A DNA stretch of 64,000 nt from Thiogranum sp963752745 (GTDB taxonomy: Bacteria; Pseudomonadota; Gammaproteobacteria; DSM-19610): assembly GCA_963752745.1 (NCBI GenBank), contig CAVWAK010000035.1, positions 13,174-77,173 on the forward strand. The letters are read 5' to 3'. Positions 16,218 to 25,442 of this stretch are shown here, in pieces. The position numbers were made by a program, and so were the translations under genes. Under the pieces are notes generated by a model that did not search any database, was not told where the DNA came from, and saw only the letters and a program-made list of their open reading frames with translations. Each line of letters opens with the position of its first letter. Position 1 is the first letter of the stretch.

Positions 16218-17453
16218 CTAGAAATTCCCTTGAAACCAGCTCTTCATCCGTTCCCAGACCCCGCGCACGCCATGCCCGAAATCAGTTTCGAAAGCCCGCT
16301 GTACACGGTTCTGGTTACCGAACAGCAACAGGCCGACGCCGGTTGCATAAATCGGATTCCGCACCACGTCCACCAGGCCCATAACACTTTGCGGCACGCC
16401 AAGACGCACCGGCATGTGAAATACTTCCTCCGCAAGATCCATCAGTCCTTCGATTTTGGAACTGCCACCTGTCATAACGATGCCGGCAGCAATCAGGTCC
16501 TCGAATCCACTACGACGCAGTTCCGCCTGCACCAGCGTGAGCAACTCTTCGTAGCGTGGCTCGATCACTTCAGCAAGCGTTTGCCGCGCCAAACGTCGCG
16601 GTGGACGATCACCAACACTGGGCACCTCGATATTCTCATCACTGGCTGCCAGCTGTGTCAGTGCACAGGCATACTTGATCTTGATTTCCTCGGCGTACTG
16701 GGTCGGCGTACGCAAGGCAACCGCGATATCGTTGGTGACCTGGTCACCGGCAATGGGGATCACCGCGGTATGACGAATTGAACCCTCGGTGAATACAGCG
16801 ATATCCGTCGTGCCGCCGCCGATATCAACCAGGCAAACACCAAGATCCTTCTCGTCTTCGGTCAACACCGCATAGCTCGACGCAAGTTGTTCGAGAATAA
16901 TATCGTCGACTTCCAGCCCGCAGCGGCGCACACACTTGATAATATTCTGCGCCGCACTGACGGCACCGGTGACCATATGCACCTTGGCCTCGAGACGCAC
17001 ACCGCACATGCCCACAGGCTCTCGAATACCATCCTGGTCATCAATGACGAACTCCTGTGGCAGGATGTGAAGGATTTTTTGATCCGCCGGAATAGCCACG
17101 GCGCGCGCCGCATCAATAACACGCTCCACATCACTGGGGGTTACCTCCTTATCGCGAATCGCCACAATGCCGTGCGAATTGAGGCTGCGGATATGGCTGC
17201 CGGCAATCCCTGCATATACCGAATGAATCTGACAGCCAGCCATCAGCTCGGCTTCTTCAACCGCCCGCTGAATGGAGTGCACTGTCGATTCGATATTTAC
17301 CACCACACCTTTTTTCAAGCCTTTGGATGGGTGTGAACCGATACCGATAATCTCGACGCCACCATCGGGCGCGATCTCGCCAACGATGGCGACAACTTTC
17401 GAGGTGCCTATATCAAGGCCGACGATCATATTTTTTTCCAGTTTTTTCGACAT
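16218..17453 (-). CDS. ftsA: Cell division protein FtsA
   Basis: An actin-like ATPase of 411 residues. The phosphate-1 loop GLDIGTSKVVAIVGE is near residue 13, phosphate-2 VDIGGGTTDIAVF near residue 210 and the adenosine motif GIVMTGGSSKIEGL near residue 330. The C-terminus (GVWERMKSWFQGNF) is an amphipathic helix that binds the membrane and tethers FtsZ. It lies between ftsQ and ftsZ in the usual order, with a 14-nt gap from ftsQ. Confidence 0.98.
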   Translation of the reverse strand: MSKKLEKNMIVGLDIGTSKVVAIVGEIAPDGGVEIIGIGSHPSKGLKKGVVVNIESTVHSIQRAVEEAELMAGCQIHSVYAGIAGSHIRSLNSHGIVAIRDKEVTPSDVERVIDAARAVAIPADQKILHILPQEFVIDDQDGIREPVGMCGVRLEAKVHMVTGAVSAAQNIIKCVRRCGLEVDDIILEQLASSYAVLTEDEKDLGVCLVDIGGGTTDIAVFTEGSIRHTAVIPIAGDQVTNDIAVALRTPTQYAEEIKIKYACALTQLAASDENIEVPSVGDRPPRRLARQTLAEVIEPRYEELLTLVQAELRRSGFEDLIAAGIVMTGGSSKIEGLMDLAEEVFHMPVRLGVPQSVMGLVDVVRNPIYATGVGLLLFGNQNRVQRAFETDFGHGVRGVWERMKSWFQGNF

Positions 17454-17467
17454 ACCTTATAACCGGT

Positions 17468-18244
17468 TTAACCGGCACCCTTGGCTGCTTTCCCGGAGTT
17501 ATCCCAATGCACTGCAAAACCATGACCGTAACGCAGATCAACTGACCTCAACCGGCCGCTACCCGCTGCCAGAATCGCCGGATAAACGCGGACAAAACGC
17601 GCCAGCCGTTCCGCAGGCAGATTGCGCCCGACTTCCAGCACCAGGCCATTGCTCAACTCAACACGCCAGGTACGCCGCGCATCAAGCAACAGGCGCGCTA
17701 CATCCAGCTGCAACGGCCGCACCAGTGCACTCATATCCCGGCGCATGGTCAGAACACGCTTTTGATGACCTTCCGGACCACTCAGCCATGGCAACCCCGA
17801 TAGCTCGACGTGCATTTCAGGTGTGAACACCTCTGCCCGGGCATTCATGTAGCCGTTGTCACCCCAATGCGCTACTGCCTGCTGTTCGAGCACCTTTATC
17901 TCCAGACGGTCAGGCCACACACGTCGAACCGAGACTTTATCGACCCACGCCAGTTGCTGAAGTCGCTGCTGAATACCACTGACATCCATGACAAAGAAAC
18001 CATCTGCAGCGAGCGGCTCCACTTGCGCCTGTAACAGCCCGGGTTGCAGGTGACGAAAATCTCCCTCGATACGCACCTGATTTACCGGCCACTGCTGAGG
18101 GTCCTGCATCCAGTCGAGCATCAGCGTCAAACCAATAGCACTGCCCACTACCGAGAGCACTGCCAACACCGGCCTCAACCAACCGACACCCAGTTCTAAC
18201 TTCTGCTTGCGTCTGGCCTGCTTCCGCTTTTGCGTCTGCTTCAT
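17468..18244 (-). CDS. ftsQ: Cell division protein FtsQ
   Basis: The 258-residue product has a basic N-terminus (MKQTQKRKQARRKQKLELG), one membrane segment around residues 28-45 and a periplasmic POTRA domain starting at VNQVRIEGDFRHLQ, followed by WVDKVSVRRVWPDRLEIKV. These are the family marks. FtsQ joins FtsB and FtsL in the divisome; FtsL is encoded further upstream in this cluster. Its start overlaps the ddlB stop by four bases (ATGA), so the two are translationally coupled. Confidence 0.97.
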   Translation of the reverse strand: MKQTQKRKQARRKQKLELGVGWLRPVLAVLSVVGSAIGLTLMLDWMQDPQQWPVNQVRIEGDFRHLQPGLLQAQVEPLAADGFFVMDVSGIQQRLQQLAWVDKVSVRRVWPDRLEIKVLEQQAVAHWGDNGYMNARAEVFTPEMHVELSGLPWLSGPEGHQKRVLTMRRDMSALVRPLQLDVARLLLDARRTWRVELSNGLVLEVGRNLPAERLARFVRVYPAILAAGSGRLRSVDLRYGHGFAVHWDNSGKAAKGAG

Positions 18245-19188
18245 TGCACACCCCGCGCTTGCCTACCGGTTTCGAGAATGCGCCAGACCAGCTCCGGCAT
18301 ATCCCAGCCGTGCTGCCTGGCAGCCATGGGAACCAGACTGTGGTCTGTCATACCCGGCACTGTATTAACCTCTATTAACCAGGGGCGCCCAACCTCATCC
18401 AGCATAAAATCCACTCGCCCCCAGCCGCTTGCACCCACCGCCTCAAAAGCTCGAAGCGACAGCGTCTTTAGCTTGTCTTCCTGTTCAACAGGCAACCCAC
18501 ATGGACAGTGATATTGCGTCGTATCAGCTTGATACTTGGCTTCGTAGTCATAGAATTCGCGCGGCGTTTCCAGCCTGATCAATGGCAAGACCGTTTCACC
18601 AACAATTGCCGCGGTATATTCAGGACCTTCTACCCAGCATTCCGCCAGCACCTCGTGATCGTAACTATCAGCCGCCTGCCATGCCTGCTCGAGATCAGCC
18701 GCCCGGTCAACTTTGGCCATACCAATACTTGAACCTTCATGCACCGGCTTTAACATCATCGGAAAACCCAGCTCCGCAGATGCAGGCATCAAATCATTTA
18801 CATTACGCAAAACAGCAAACCCGGGCGTTGGCAAATCAACACCTCTCCAGAGCTGCTTGGTACGCAGCTTGTCCATAGCCAGCGCCGACCCCAAAACACC
18901 ACTACCGGTAAATGGCAATCCCATCGTCTCAAGCAGCCCTTGCATGACACCGCATTCGCCACCGCGACCATGAAGCGCAATAAAGGCACAGTCAAAATTA
19001 CCGTCCTCAAGTTGCCTGACAAAATCCTTGTCGCCTGCATCAAGCGCATGCGCATCGACACCACGCTGTTGCAGTGCCTGCAATACCTGTTCACCACTTT
19101 TCAGGGATATTTCCCGCTCCGCAGAGTGGCCACCCATGAGTACCGCCACCTTGCCGAAAGCTTCAGCCTTGTCGACCATCAGCCTCAC
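18241..19188 (-). CDS. ddlB: D-alanine--D-alanine ligase
   Basis: This 315-residue ATP-grasp ligase contains VLMGGHSAEREISLKSGEQV, FIALHGRGGECGVMQGLLE, GFPMMLKPVHEGSSIGMAKV and the metal-binding IEVNTVPGMTDHSLVP. It joins two D-alanines for the peptidoglycan pentapeptide. Residues for D-Ala rather than D-lactate cannot be judged fully by eye, but the dcw context fits D-Ala-D-Ala. It overlaps murB and ftsQ by four bases each. Confidence 0.97.
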   Translation of the reverse strand: MRLMVDKAEAFGKVAVLMGGHSAEREISLKSGEQVLQALQQRGVDAHALDAGDKDFVRQLEDGNFDCAFIALHGRGGECGVMQGLLETMGLPFTGSGVLGSALAMDKLRTKQLWRGVDLPTPGFAVLRNVNDLMPASAELGFPMMLKPVHEGSSIGMAKVDRAADLEQAWQAADSYDHEVLAECWVEGPEYTAAIVGETVLPLIRLETPREFYDYEAKYQADTTQYHCPCGLPVEQEDKLKTLSLRAFEAVGASGWGRVDFMLDEVGRPWLIEVNTVPGMTDHSLVPMAARQHGWDMPELVWRILETGRQARGVQ

Positions 19189-20066
19189 ACAAACTCCCCG
19201 ATAATGCGCACTTCCGGCTCAAGGCGTATGCCATGCTCCTGCTGTACACGTTCCTGTACATAGCGAATCAGCGCTTCGATATCGGCTGCTTTGGCATCAC
19301 CGAGATTAACTATGAAGTTTGCGTGTTTTTCCGAAACCTGTGCATTCCCGATCTGCTCACCCTTGAGCCCACAACTCTCGATCAGGCGCGCAGAAAAATC
19401 GTTGGGAGGATTCCTGAATACCGAACCACAACTTGGCAACTGGGTAGGTTGCGTAGCTGAACGCTTCTCCAGCAGACTGCGGATACGCGCCTGGGCACTG
19501 CCTGTATCGCCAGGCTGCAATTGCAGCTCTGCGGATACAAACCATTCATTCTCGGGACCGGTAACTGTTCGGTAGCTGACCTGATAGGCATCACGCACAC
19601 GACTATACAGTTCGCCACGGTGCCCCAGTGTTTCCACGCTGCGTACCAGCGGCCAGGTTTCACCGCCAAAAGCACCGGCATTCATCGCCAGAGCACCGCC
19701 CATAGTGCCAGGAATCCCGGCCAGAAATTCAGCACCGGTAAGTCCGGCCCGTGCCGCAAAACGTGCCACCTTGGCACAGCTGACGCCGGCACCGGCACGG
19801 ATGCGGTAATCACCGAGTTGCTCCAGGGTATCCAGTCCTCCAAAGGGCAGAATGACAGTACCGCGTATACCCCCGTCACGGACCAGCAGATTGCTACCGA
19901 GCCCGACCCAGACCAGTTGCTCCTGCACAGGCAAGCCTGCAAGAAACTGGCGCAGATCATCGAGGTCTGCCGGTCGGTAACAGCGGTCTGCCGGTCCGCC
20001 GGCACGCCAGCTGGTATGAGCCGACATTGGCTCGTCGGTTTTCAGTTCACCACGCAATCCGCTCAT
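19185..20066 (-). CDS. murB: UDP-N-acetylenolpyruvoylglucosamine reductase MurB
   Basis: An FAD-dependent reductase of 293 residues from this start, of the shorter type found in Bacillus and many proteobacteria rather than the E. coli type. Key segments are SAHTSWRAGGPADRCYRPAD, VGLGSNLLVRDGGIRG, GIPGTMGGALAMNAGAFGGE and LPSCGSVFRNP. The ATG at 20066 (GGAG just upstream) gives the expected short N-terminus; ATG at 20084 or a TTG at 20192 are alternatives. About 180 nt separate this start from the murC stop, unusually long inside this tightly packed cluster. The enzyme makes UDP-MurNAc. Confidence 0.93.
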   Translation of the reverse strand: MSGLRGELKTDEPMSAHTSWRAGGPADRCYRPADLDDLRQFLAGLPVQEQLVWVGLGSNLLVRDGGIRGTVILPFGGLDTLEQLGDYRIRAGAGVSCAKVARFAARAGLTGAEFLAGIPGTMGGALAMNAGAFGGETWPLVRSVETLGHRGELYSRVRDAYQVSYRTVTGPENEWFVSAELQLQPGDTGSAQARIRSLLEKRSATQPTQLPSCGSVFRNPPNDFSARLIESCGLKGEQIGNAQVSEKHANFIVNLGDAKAADIEALIRYVQERVQQEHGIRLEPEVRIIGEFV

Positions 20067-20247
20067 AGACTCCGCTGCCATCATGATTTGCACTTGACTC
20101 CCTGGCTCGCTGCCGTTCGCCGGTTGCCTCCCCGTACAACTCGTGCGCTCTGCCAAATCGATAACCTGCGCAGCGGTTGTGCGATCCACCAACGGCTCTG
20201 CAACGGTTCACCACACCCCATGTGAAACCGGAACTTGCAACTGCCAC

Positions 20248-21699
20248 TCATTGATTTCCTCCTGTGTCCAACTGGACAAGCGCTTCAGGCAATACTGCAG
20301 CCGCGGCACCAATGGAACCTGCGCCCAGAGTGAGCACCAGGTCACCGGCCTGCAGTACGCCACTCAGAACATCCGGCAGACTGGAAAGATCTTCCACAAA
20401 TACAGGATCCACACGACCACGACCGCGCACTGCGCGACACAGTGCTCGCCCATCAGCACCCGTTATGGGAGTTTCACCAGCCGGAAAAACTTCGGTAACG
20501 ATTAACAAATCTGTATTGGTCAGCACCTGCGCGAAGTCATCAAACAGATCAAGCGTTCGACTGTAGCGGTGTGGCTGAAACACGGTAACAAGGCGCCGTT
20601 CAGGCCAGCCATTACGCACGGCCTCCAGTGTTGCTGCGATTTCACTCGGATGGTGGCCATAGTCATCGATAAACAACACCGAACCACCAGCAAGCGATTG
20701 CTCCGCGCCAATCTGAAAGCGCCGCCCGATGCCGGCAAAAGTCTGCAATGCATGCTGAATGCTCGCATCATCAACGCCCAGTTCGCGCGCCACCGTTACT
20801 GCTGCGAGTGCATTAAGCACGTTATGATGACCCGGCATATTGAGCACGACCGGCAGAGGAGCATAATCTGCCTGATGAATCTCGAAATGCATCTGCCGAC
20901 CCTGCTGATTGATATTCATTGCGCGCAAGTCCGCGTCTTCAGAGACAATGCCGTAAGTGCGTACCTGGCGCGTGATTTCCGGAAGCACTTCACGCACGTT
21001 GGGGTCATCGATGCAGACAACCGCTTCGCCATAGAATGGCAAGTGATGAAGGAACTCGACAAAGGTCTGGCGCAGGCGCTGAAAATCGCCCTCGTATGTC
21101 GATAAATGATCAGCGTCGATGTTGGTAATAATGGCCAGCATCGGCTGCAAATATAAGAACGAAGCGTCACTTTCATCAGCCTCGGCGACCAGGTAACGGC
21201 CACTGCCAAGACGAGCATTGGTATTAGCGCTGTTCAGCAACCCGCCAATAACAAACGTCGGATCCAGACCACCCTCAGCCAGCAGGCTGGCGACCAGGCT
21301 TGTCGTTGTCGTCTTTCCGTGTGTGCCTGCTACCGCTATGCCATAGCGGAAACGCATAATCTCGGCAAGCATTTCTGCGCGCGGCACAATTGGAATGCGA
21401 CGTTCACGTGCAGCAGCCACCTCCGGGTTATCGTCCTGCACTGCACTGGATACCACTACCACGTCAACATCCGCTACATGTTCGGCATGATGGCCGAACC
21501 GGACTGCAACACCCTGATCGGACAAGCGCCGGGTTACAGCGCTTTCACGCAGGTCTGACCCACTAACTACGTAGCCGAGATTAACCAGCACTTCGGCGAT
21601 ACCGCTCATACCCGCACCGCCAATACCGACAAAGTGAGTACGACGGATACGCCCCATGGCATCTGGCTGCACTGGCGGTGACAGTATCGCCGGCATCAT
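20248..21699 (-). CDS. murC: UDP-N-acetylmuramate--L-alanine ligase MurC
   Basis: A Mur ligase of 483 residues. The N-terminal Rossmann part reads HFVGIGGAGMSGIAEVL, the P-loop AVAGTHGKTTTTSLVASLL, and the central domain AEADESDASFL. C-terminal segments such as FIDDYGHHPSEIAATLEA and VFQPHRYSRT are typical for MurC. It adds L-alanine to UDP-MurNAc. The start overlaps the end of murG by four bases. Confidence 0.98.
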   Translation of the reverse strand: MMPAILSPPVQPDAMGRIRRTHFVGIGGAGMSGIAEVLVNLGYVVSGSDLRESAVTRRLSDQGVAVRFGHHAEHVADVDVVVVSSAVQDDNPEVAAARERRIPIVPRAEMLAEIMRFRYGIAVAGTHGKTTTTSLVASLLAEGGLDPTFVIGGLLNSANTNARLGSGRYLVAEADESDASFLYLQPMLAIITNIDADHLSTYEGDFQRLRQTFVEFLHHLPFYGEAVVCIDDPNVREVLPEITRQVRTYGIVSEDADLRAMNINQQGRQMHFEIHQADYAPLPVVLNMPGHHNVLNALAAVTVARELGVDDASIQHALQTFAGIGRRFQIGAEQSLAGGSVLFIDDYGHHPSEIAATLEAVRNGWPERRLVTVFQPHRYSRTLDLFDDFAQVLTNTDLLIVTEVFPAGETPITGADGRALCRAVRGRGRVDPVFVEDLSSLPDVLSGVLQAGDLVLTLGAGSIGAAAAVLPEALVQLDTGGNQ

Positions 21700-22775
21700 G
21701 CAGCCTCCCGCCAGCCGCTTGCGGCTATACAGTGAGCAGCAACTTGCTGCGCCGCATCTGGCATAGCGCGTTCGCGAGCGCGTTGAGCCATTTGCAGCAG
21801 TTGTTGCGGCTGCTGCAGCAGCTGCAGCAACTCAAGCAGACGCGGCACATTCAACTCTGTTTGCGGCAGCAGCACGGCACCACCAACACTAACCAGGTAA
21901 TCTGCATTGCTTGTCTGATGGTCATCGACAGCGTACGGATAAGGCACCAGGATGGATGCAACGCCGGTAGCTGCCAGTTCGGCAACAGTCAGCGCCCCGG
22001 CCCGGCACAGCACCAGGTCAGCCCATTGATAGGCTTCCGCCATATCATCAATAAATGCATCCAGTTGCACCTCTACACCGGCGTCACTGTAGGCCTTGCG
22101 TGCCGCATCAATCAGTTTCAGACCGGTCTGATGCCAGACGTCTGGACGCTGTTCCGGCTCCATGGAGGCCAGTGCTGCGGGCACTTGCTCGTTAAGTACA
22201 GCGGCTCCGAGGCTGCCGCCAACAACCAGCAGTCGCGGTTTACGTCCATTAAGCAAGGCACCTGAAAACCGGTTATCCGCAATACTGCTGCGCACTGGAT
22301 TTCCAGTGAGCAGAGCATTTTTCAGGCTGCCCGGGAAAGCCTCGAGCACCGGTTGAGCGAGAGGCGCAAGCAGGCGATTGGTGAGTCCCGCAATCGAGTT
22401 CTGCTCATGTATAACCAGCGGTCTGCGCAGTAGCCATGCCATCAACCCACCTGGTCCGGTAGTAAAACCACCCATGCCAAGCACCGCTGCTGGCCGCACT
22501 TTCAGAAGCACAGCACCGGCCTGTAGCAACGCCCATATCAACATGACGGGTGCGCCCAGCTTGCGCAGCAAACCCTTGCCACGCAGCCCTTTAACGTTTA
22601 TCCAGTGCACTGGAATACCGGTAGGCGGCACCACGCGCGCCTCCAGACCGACATGAGTACCCAGCCAATGTACCGGCCACCCCTGCGCCTGCAACTGTTC
22701 CGCAACAGCCAGCGCCGGAAATACGTGACCACCGGTACCACCCGCCATAATCAGCATGGGACGCCGCTCTCTCAT
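21696..22775 (-). CDS. murG: N-acetylglucosaminyltransferase MurG
   Basis: This 359-residue GT28 glycosyltransferase has the N-terminal MAGGTGGHVFPALAVAEQL loop, LGMGGFTTGPGGLMAWLL and IHEQNSIAGLTNRLL in the lipid I-binding half, and CRAGALTVAELAATGVASIL in the donor half, all typical for MurG. It converts lipid I to lipid II at the inner face of the membrane. It overlaps both ftsW and murC by four bases. Confidence 0.98.
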   Translation of the reverse strand: MRERRPMLIMAGGTGGHVFPALAVAEQLQAQGWPVHWLGTHVGLEARVVPPTGIPVHWINVKGLRGKGLLRKLGAPVMLIWALLQAGAVLLKVRPAAVLGMGGFTTGPGGLMAWLLRRPLVIHEQNSIAGLTNRLLAPLAQPVLEAFPGSLKNALLTGNPVRSSIADNRFSGALLNGRKPRLLVVGGSLGAAVLNEQVPAALASMEPEQRPDVWHQTGLKLIDAARKAYSDAGVEVQLDAFIDDMAEAYQWADLVLCRAGALTVAELAATGVASILVPYPYAVDDHQTSNADYLVSVGGAVLLPQTELNVPRLLELLQLLQQPQQLLQMAQRARERAMPDAAQQVAAHCIAASGWREAA

Positions 22776-23980
22776 CGCGTCCTCCGCCTGCGTTTAGCTG
22801 CTTCACTGCCTGAAGCCGGCAGGCCATTCACTGTGCAACGGGTTTCATAGTCGATACGTAACAACAGCGCAATGGCGACACAGCTGAGCAACATGCTACT
22901 GCCGCCATAACTCATCAGCGGCAGCGTCAGCCCCTTGGTCGGCAACAGGCCGGTATTCACACCCACATTGATAATGGCCTGCATGCCCAGCCAGGTGCCG
23001 ATACCATAAGACAGATAGGCTGCAAACAGGTTGCCACCCTGCTCTGCGGTAGCCGCAATGCTGTAGGCACGGAACACCACGAAAGCATATAAACCGAGCA
23101 GCACCATGATGCCGACTAAACCCATTTCCTCAGCAAATACCGCAAACACGAAATCGGTATGCGCTTCCGGCAAATAGAAAAGCTTTTGCACGCTGGCGCC
23201 CAGTCCCACGCCGAACCATTCTCCGCGACCAATAGCGATGAGCGACTGGGTCAGCTGAAAATCAGTATTGAACGGGTCATTCCAGGGGTCGATAAATGTC
23301 GTTAAACGACTCAGGCGATATGGCGAAGTAATCGCCAGCGTCGCAAACGCTCCACCAGCCAGCGCAATCAGTCCACCAAACTTCCATAGACTGACGCCTG
23401 CCATAAACATCATCACCAGCGCAGTGGTCATCAGAACCACGGTGGCACCAAAGTCCGGCTCTAGCAGCAACAGCCCTGCTGCGACCAACAGTAAACCCAG
23501 CGGCTTCATAAAACCGGCGCCAGTATTGCGCACCTCATCACCGCGCCTGACCAGGTAGCCAGCCATATAAATGATTGCCAGCAGCTTGGCCGGCTCGGAT
23601 ACCTGCAGGCGAATAATACCGAGGTTGATCCAGCGCGTACTGCCGTTGACCTCGACACCAACCCCGGGAACCAACACCAGGGCCAGCATGAGAATTGCCA
23701 GCAGGATGCAAAGCAAGCTGCTCTTTTCCCACCAGGCCATCTGGATACGCAAAACCAGCAGTCCGAGGCCCAGGCCAATGGCCAGGTAGAAACTCTGGCG
23801 CACCGCAAAGTGAAAGATACCGACATCGAGTCGTTCAGCCACCGGCATGGAGGCAGAAGCCACCATCACCAGCCCGATAGAAAACAGCGCTACCACCGCA
23901 ATGATCAATGGATAGTCCAGCGGCGGCAGATGATCTCCACGCCGCCGGGGCAGCTCCGGTAACAACATCGCCAGGCTCAT
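22772..23980 (-). CDS. ftsW: SEDS family peptidoglycan polymerase FtsW
   Basis: A 402-residue membrane protein with about ten predicted helices. It contains the SEDS hallmarks NGSTRWINLGIIRLQVSEPA, EAHTDFVFAVFAEEMGLVG and GLTLPLMSYGGSSML. FtsW polymerises lipid II together with FtsI at the septum; ftsI lies further upstream in the same cluster. It overlaps the murD end and the murG start by four bases each, so these genes are probably co-translated. Confidence 0.98.
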   Translation of the reverse strand: MSLAMLLPELPRRRGDHLPPLDYPLIIAVVALFSIGLVMVASASMPVAERLDVGIFHFAVRQSFYLAIGLGLGLLVLRIQMAWWEKSSLLCILLAILMLALVLVPGVGVEVNGSTRWINLGIIRLQVSEPAKLLAIIYMAGYLVRRGDEVRNTGAGFMKPLGLLLVAAGLLLLEPDFGATVVLMTTALVMMFMAGVSLWKFGGLIALAGGAFATLAITSPYRLSRLTTFIDPWNDPFNTDFQLTQSLIAIGRGEWFGVGLGASVQKLFYLPEAHTDFVFAVFAEEMGLVGIMVLLGLYAFVVFRAYSIAATAEQGGNLFAAYLSYGIGTWLGMQAIINVGVNTGLLPTKGLTLPLMSYGGSSMLLSCVAIALLLRIDYETRCTVNGLPASGSEAAKRRRRTR

Positions 23981-25338
23981 CGACCCAACTCCTGAACAGC
24001 CCGCACGAAGGACTCACCACGTGCCTGGTAGTTGGTGAACATATCGAAGCTCGCACAGGCAGGTGACAAGAGAACGCTGTCCCCCGGACTGGCCAGGATA
24101 TCTGCAGCCTGAACAGCCGCTTCCAGACTTGCCGCGCGTTGCACAACCACACGACCGGCCAATGCCTGCTCGATCTCATCTGCGGCCTCCCCGATCAACA
24201 CTACAGCCTTGACGTGATTTTCCACACCAACCGCAAACCCGTGGAAGTCAGCATCCTTGCCTTGCCCGCCGGCGATTAACACCAGCGGTGTGTCAAACCC
24301 CTGCACCGCAGCCAACGCAGCACCAATATTCGTGGCCTTGGAATCGTTGTACCAGGCGACACCGTTGCGTTCTGCCACCCACTGGGTGCGATGTGGCAAG
24401 CCCTGAAATTCCCTCAGCACCTGCAGCATGGCATTGCGCTCAAGGCCAGCGGCCTCACCAAGTGCCAGCGCCGCCACTGCATTTGCCAGATTGTGGCGCC
24501 CCGGCAAACGTAAATGCGCTACCGGCATCCAGCGTTCGCCGCCGCGGACAATCCATTCACCCGCGCCAGAATCGATGATGCCGAAATCACCTTCGGCAGG
24601 CTCATTCAAACCAAAGCTTACCGTTTTAGCAGCTGATGCCAGTGCTGCGGCAGCGACATCATCCCGGTTTACTATCTGCACCTGCGCCCCTGCATACACC
24701 TGCCGCTTGGCATCAGCGTATGCCTCTATCGATGCATAGCGATCCAGGTGATCGGCGCTGATATTCAGTACTGTCGCCGCAAGGCAGCGAAGACTGCTCA
24801 ATGTTTCCAACTGGAAACTGGATAGCTCCAGCACATAAAAATCAGGTTCCTGCGCCTGCAACAAATCCAGCGCCGGCGTACCGAGGTTGCCTCCGATACG
24901 CACATCCTTGCCGGCCTGGCGCGCCATCTCACCGACCAGAGTGGTCACCGTACTTTTGCCATTCGACCCGGTAATACCAATGACGGGAGCGACCGCGCTG
25001 CGCGCGAATAGCTCAATATCACCGATAACCTCAACGCCTCGCGCCTGGGCCTCAAGTAGCAGCGGCTCCGAAAGCGCAACACCCGGGCTCAACACGATGC
25101 GCTCGGCACGCGCAAATATGCTGGCATCGAATCCACCGATAAACAGCGCAACGTCTGGTAACTCGTGACGTATCGCCTCCAGCTCAGGCGGCGCTTCGCG
25201 ACTGTCTGTAACCGCGACCTCGACCCCACGGGCCGCCAGAAAACGTGCGACCGACAGCCCGGTCACACCCAGACCGACTACCAGCGTGCGTTGCGGCTGC
25301 TGTGCTTGATTAACCATGTCGTGTGCTGTTGCGCTCAT
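23977..25338 (-). CDS. murD: UDP-N-acetylmuramoylalanine--D-glutamate ligase MurD
   Basis: This 453-residue Mur ligase has LVVGLGVTGLSVARFLAARG at the N-terminus, the P-loop GITGSNGKSTVTTLVGEM, WYNDSKATNIGAALAAVQGF and the C-terminal LLSPACASFDMFTNYQARGE, all characteristic of MurD. It adds D-glutamate to UDP-MurNAc-L-Ala. A second possible start is the ATG seven codons further in. It is separated from mraY by a 97-nt stretch that encodes a short membrane peptide. Confidence 0.98.
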   Translation of the reverse strand: MSATAHDMVNQAQQPQRTLVVGLGVTGLSVARFLAARGVEVAVTDSREAPPELEAIRHELPDVALFIGGFDASIFARAERIVLSPGVALSEPLLLEAQARGVEVIGDIELFARSAVAPVIGITGSNGKSTVTTLVGEMARQAGKDVRIGGNLGTPALDLLQAQEPDFYVLELSSFQLETLSSLRCLAATVLNISADHLDRYASIEAYADAKRQVYAGAQVQIVNRDDVAAAALASAAKTVSFGLNEPAEGDFGIIDSGAGEWIVRGGERWMPVAHLRLPGRHNLANAVAALALGEAAGLERNAMLQVLREFQGLPHRTQWVAERNGVAWYNDSKATNIGAALAAVQGFDTPLVLIAGGQGKDADFHGFAVGVENHVKAVVLIGEAADEIEQALAGRVVVQRAASLEAAVQAADILASPGDSVLLSPACASFDMFTNYQARGESFVRAVQELGR

Positions 25339-25355
25339 CCCTTCTGTTCTACAAG

Positions 25356-25433
25356 TCAGATCAGTACCAGCAACACTGCAATGACTGCGAAAGTCACACC
25401 TACCACTGCTATTTGACTCTTCTCGTCCATCAT
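25356..25433 (-). CDS. Predicted 25-residue single-pass membrane peptide
   Basis: Between mraY and murD a short frame starts ATGATG after the ribosome site TGAGG and codes MMDEKSQIAVVGV followed by TFAVIAVLLVLI and a TGA stop. It has an acidic and basic N-terminus of about seven residues and then one hydrophobic stretch of about 18 residues, the pattern of a small inner-membrane protein. It begins 9 nt after the mraY stop and ends 17 nt before murD, so it lies exactly in the operon. I know of no described gene at this place in the dcw cluster. A function near MraY or the divisome would be inference only. Chance is not excluded for a frame this short, but the RBS, spacing and hydrophobicity agree. 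Confidence 0.6.
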   Translation of the reverse strand: MMDEKSQIAVVGVTFAVIAVLLVLI

Positions 25434-25442
25434 TACCTCACT

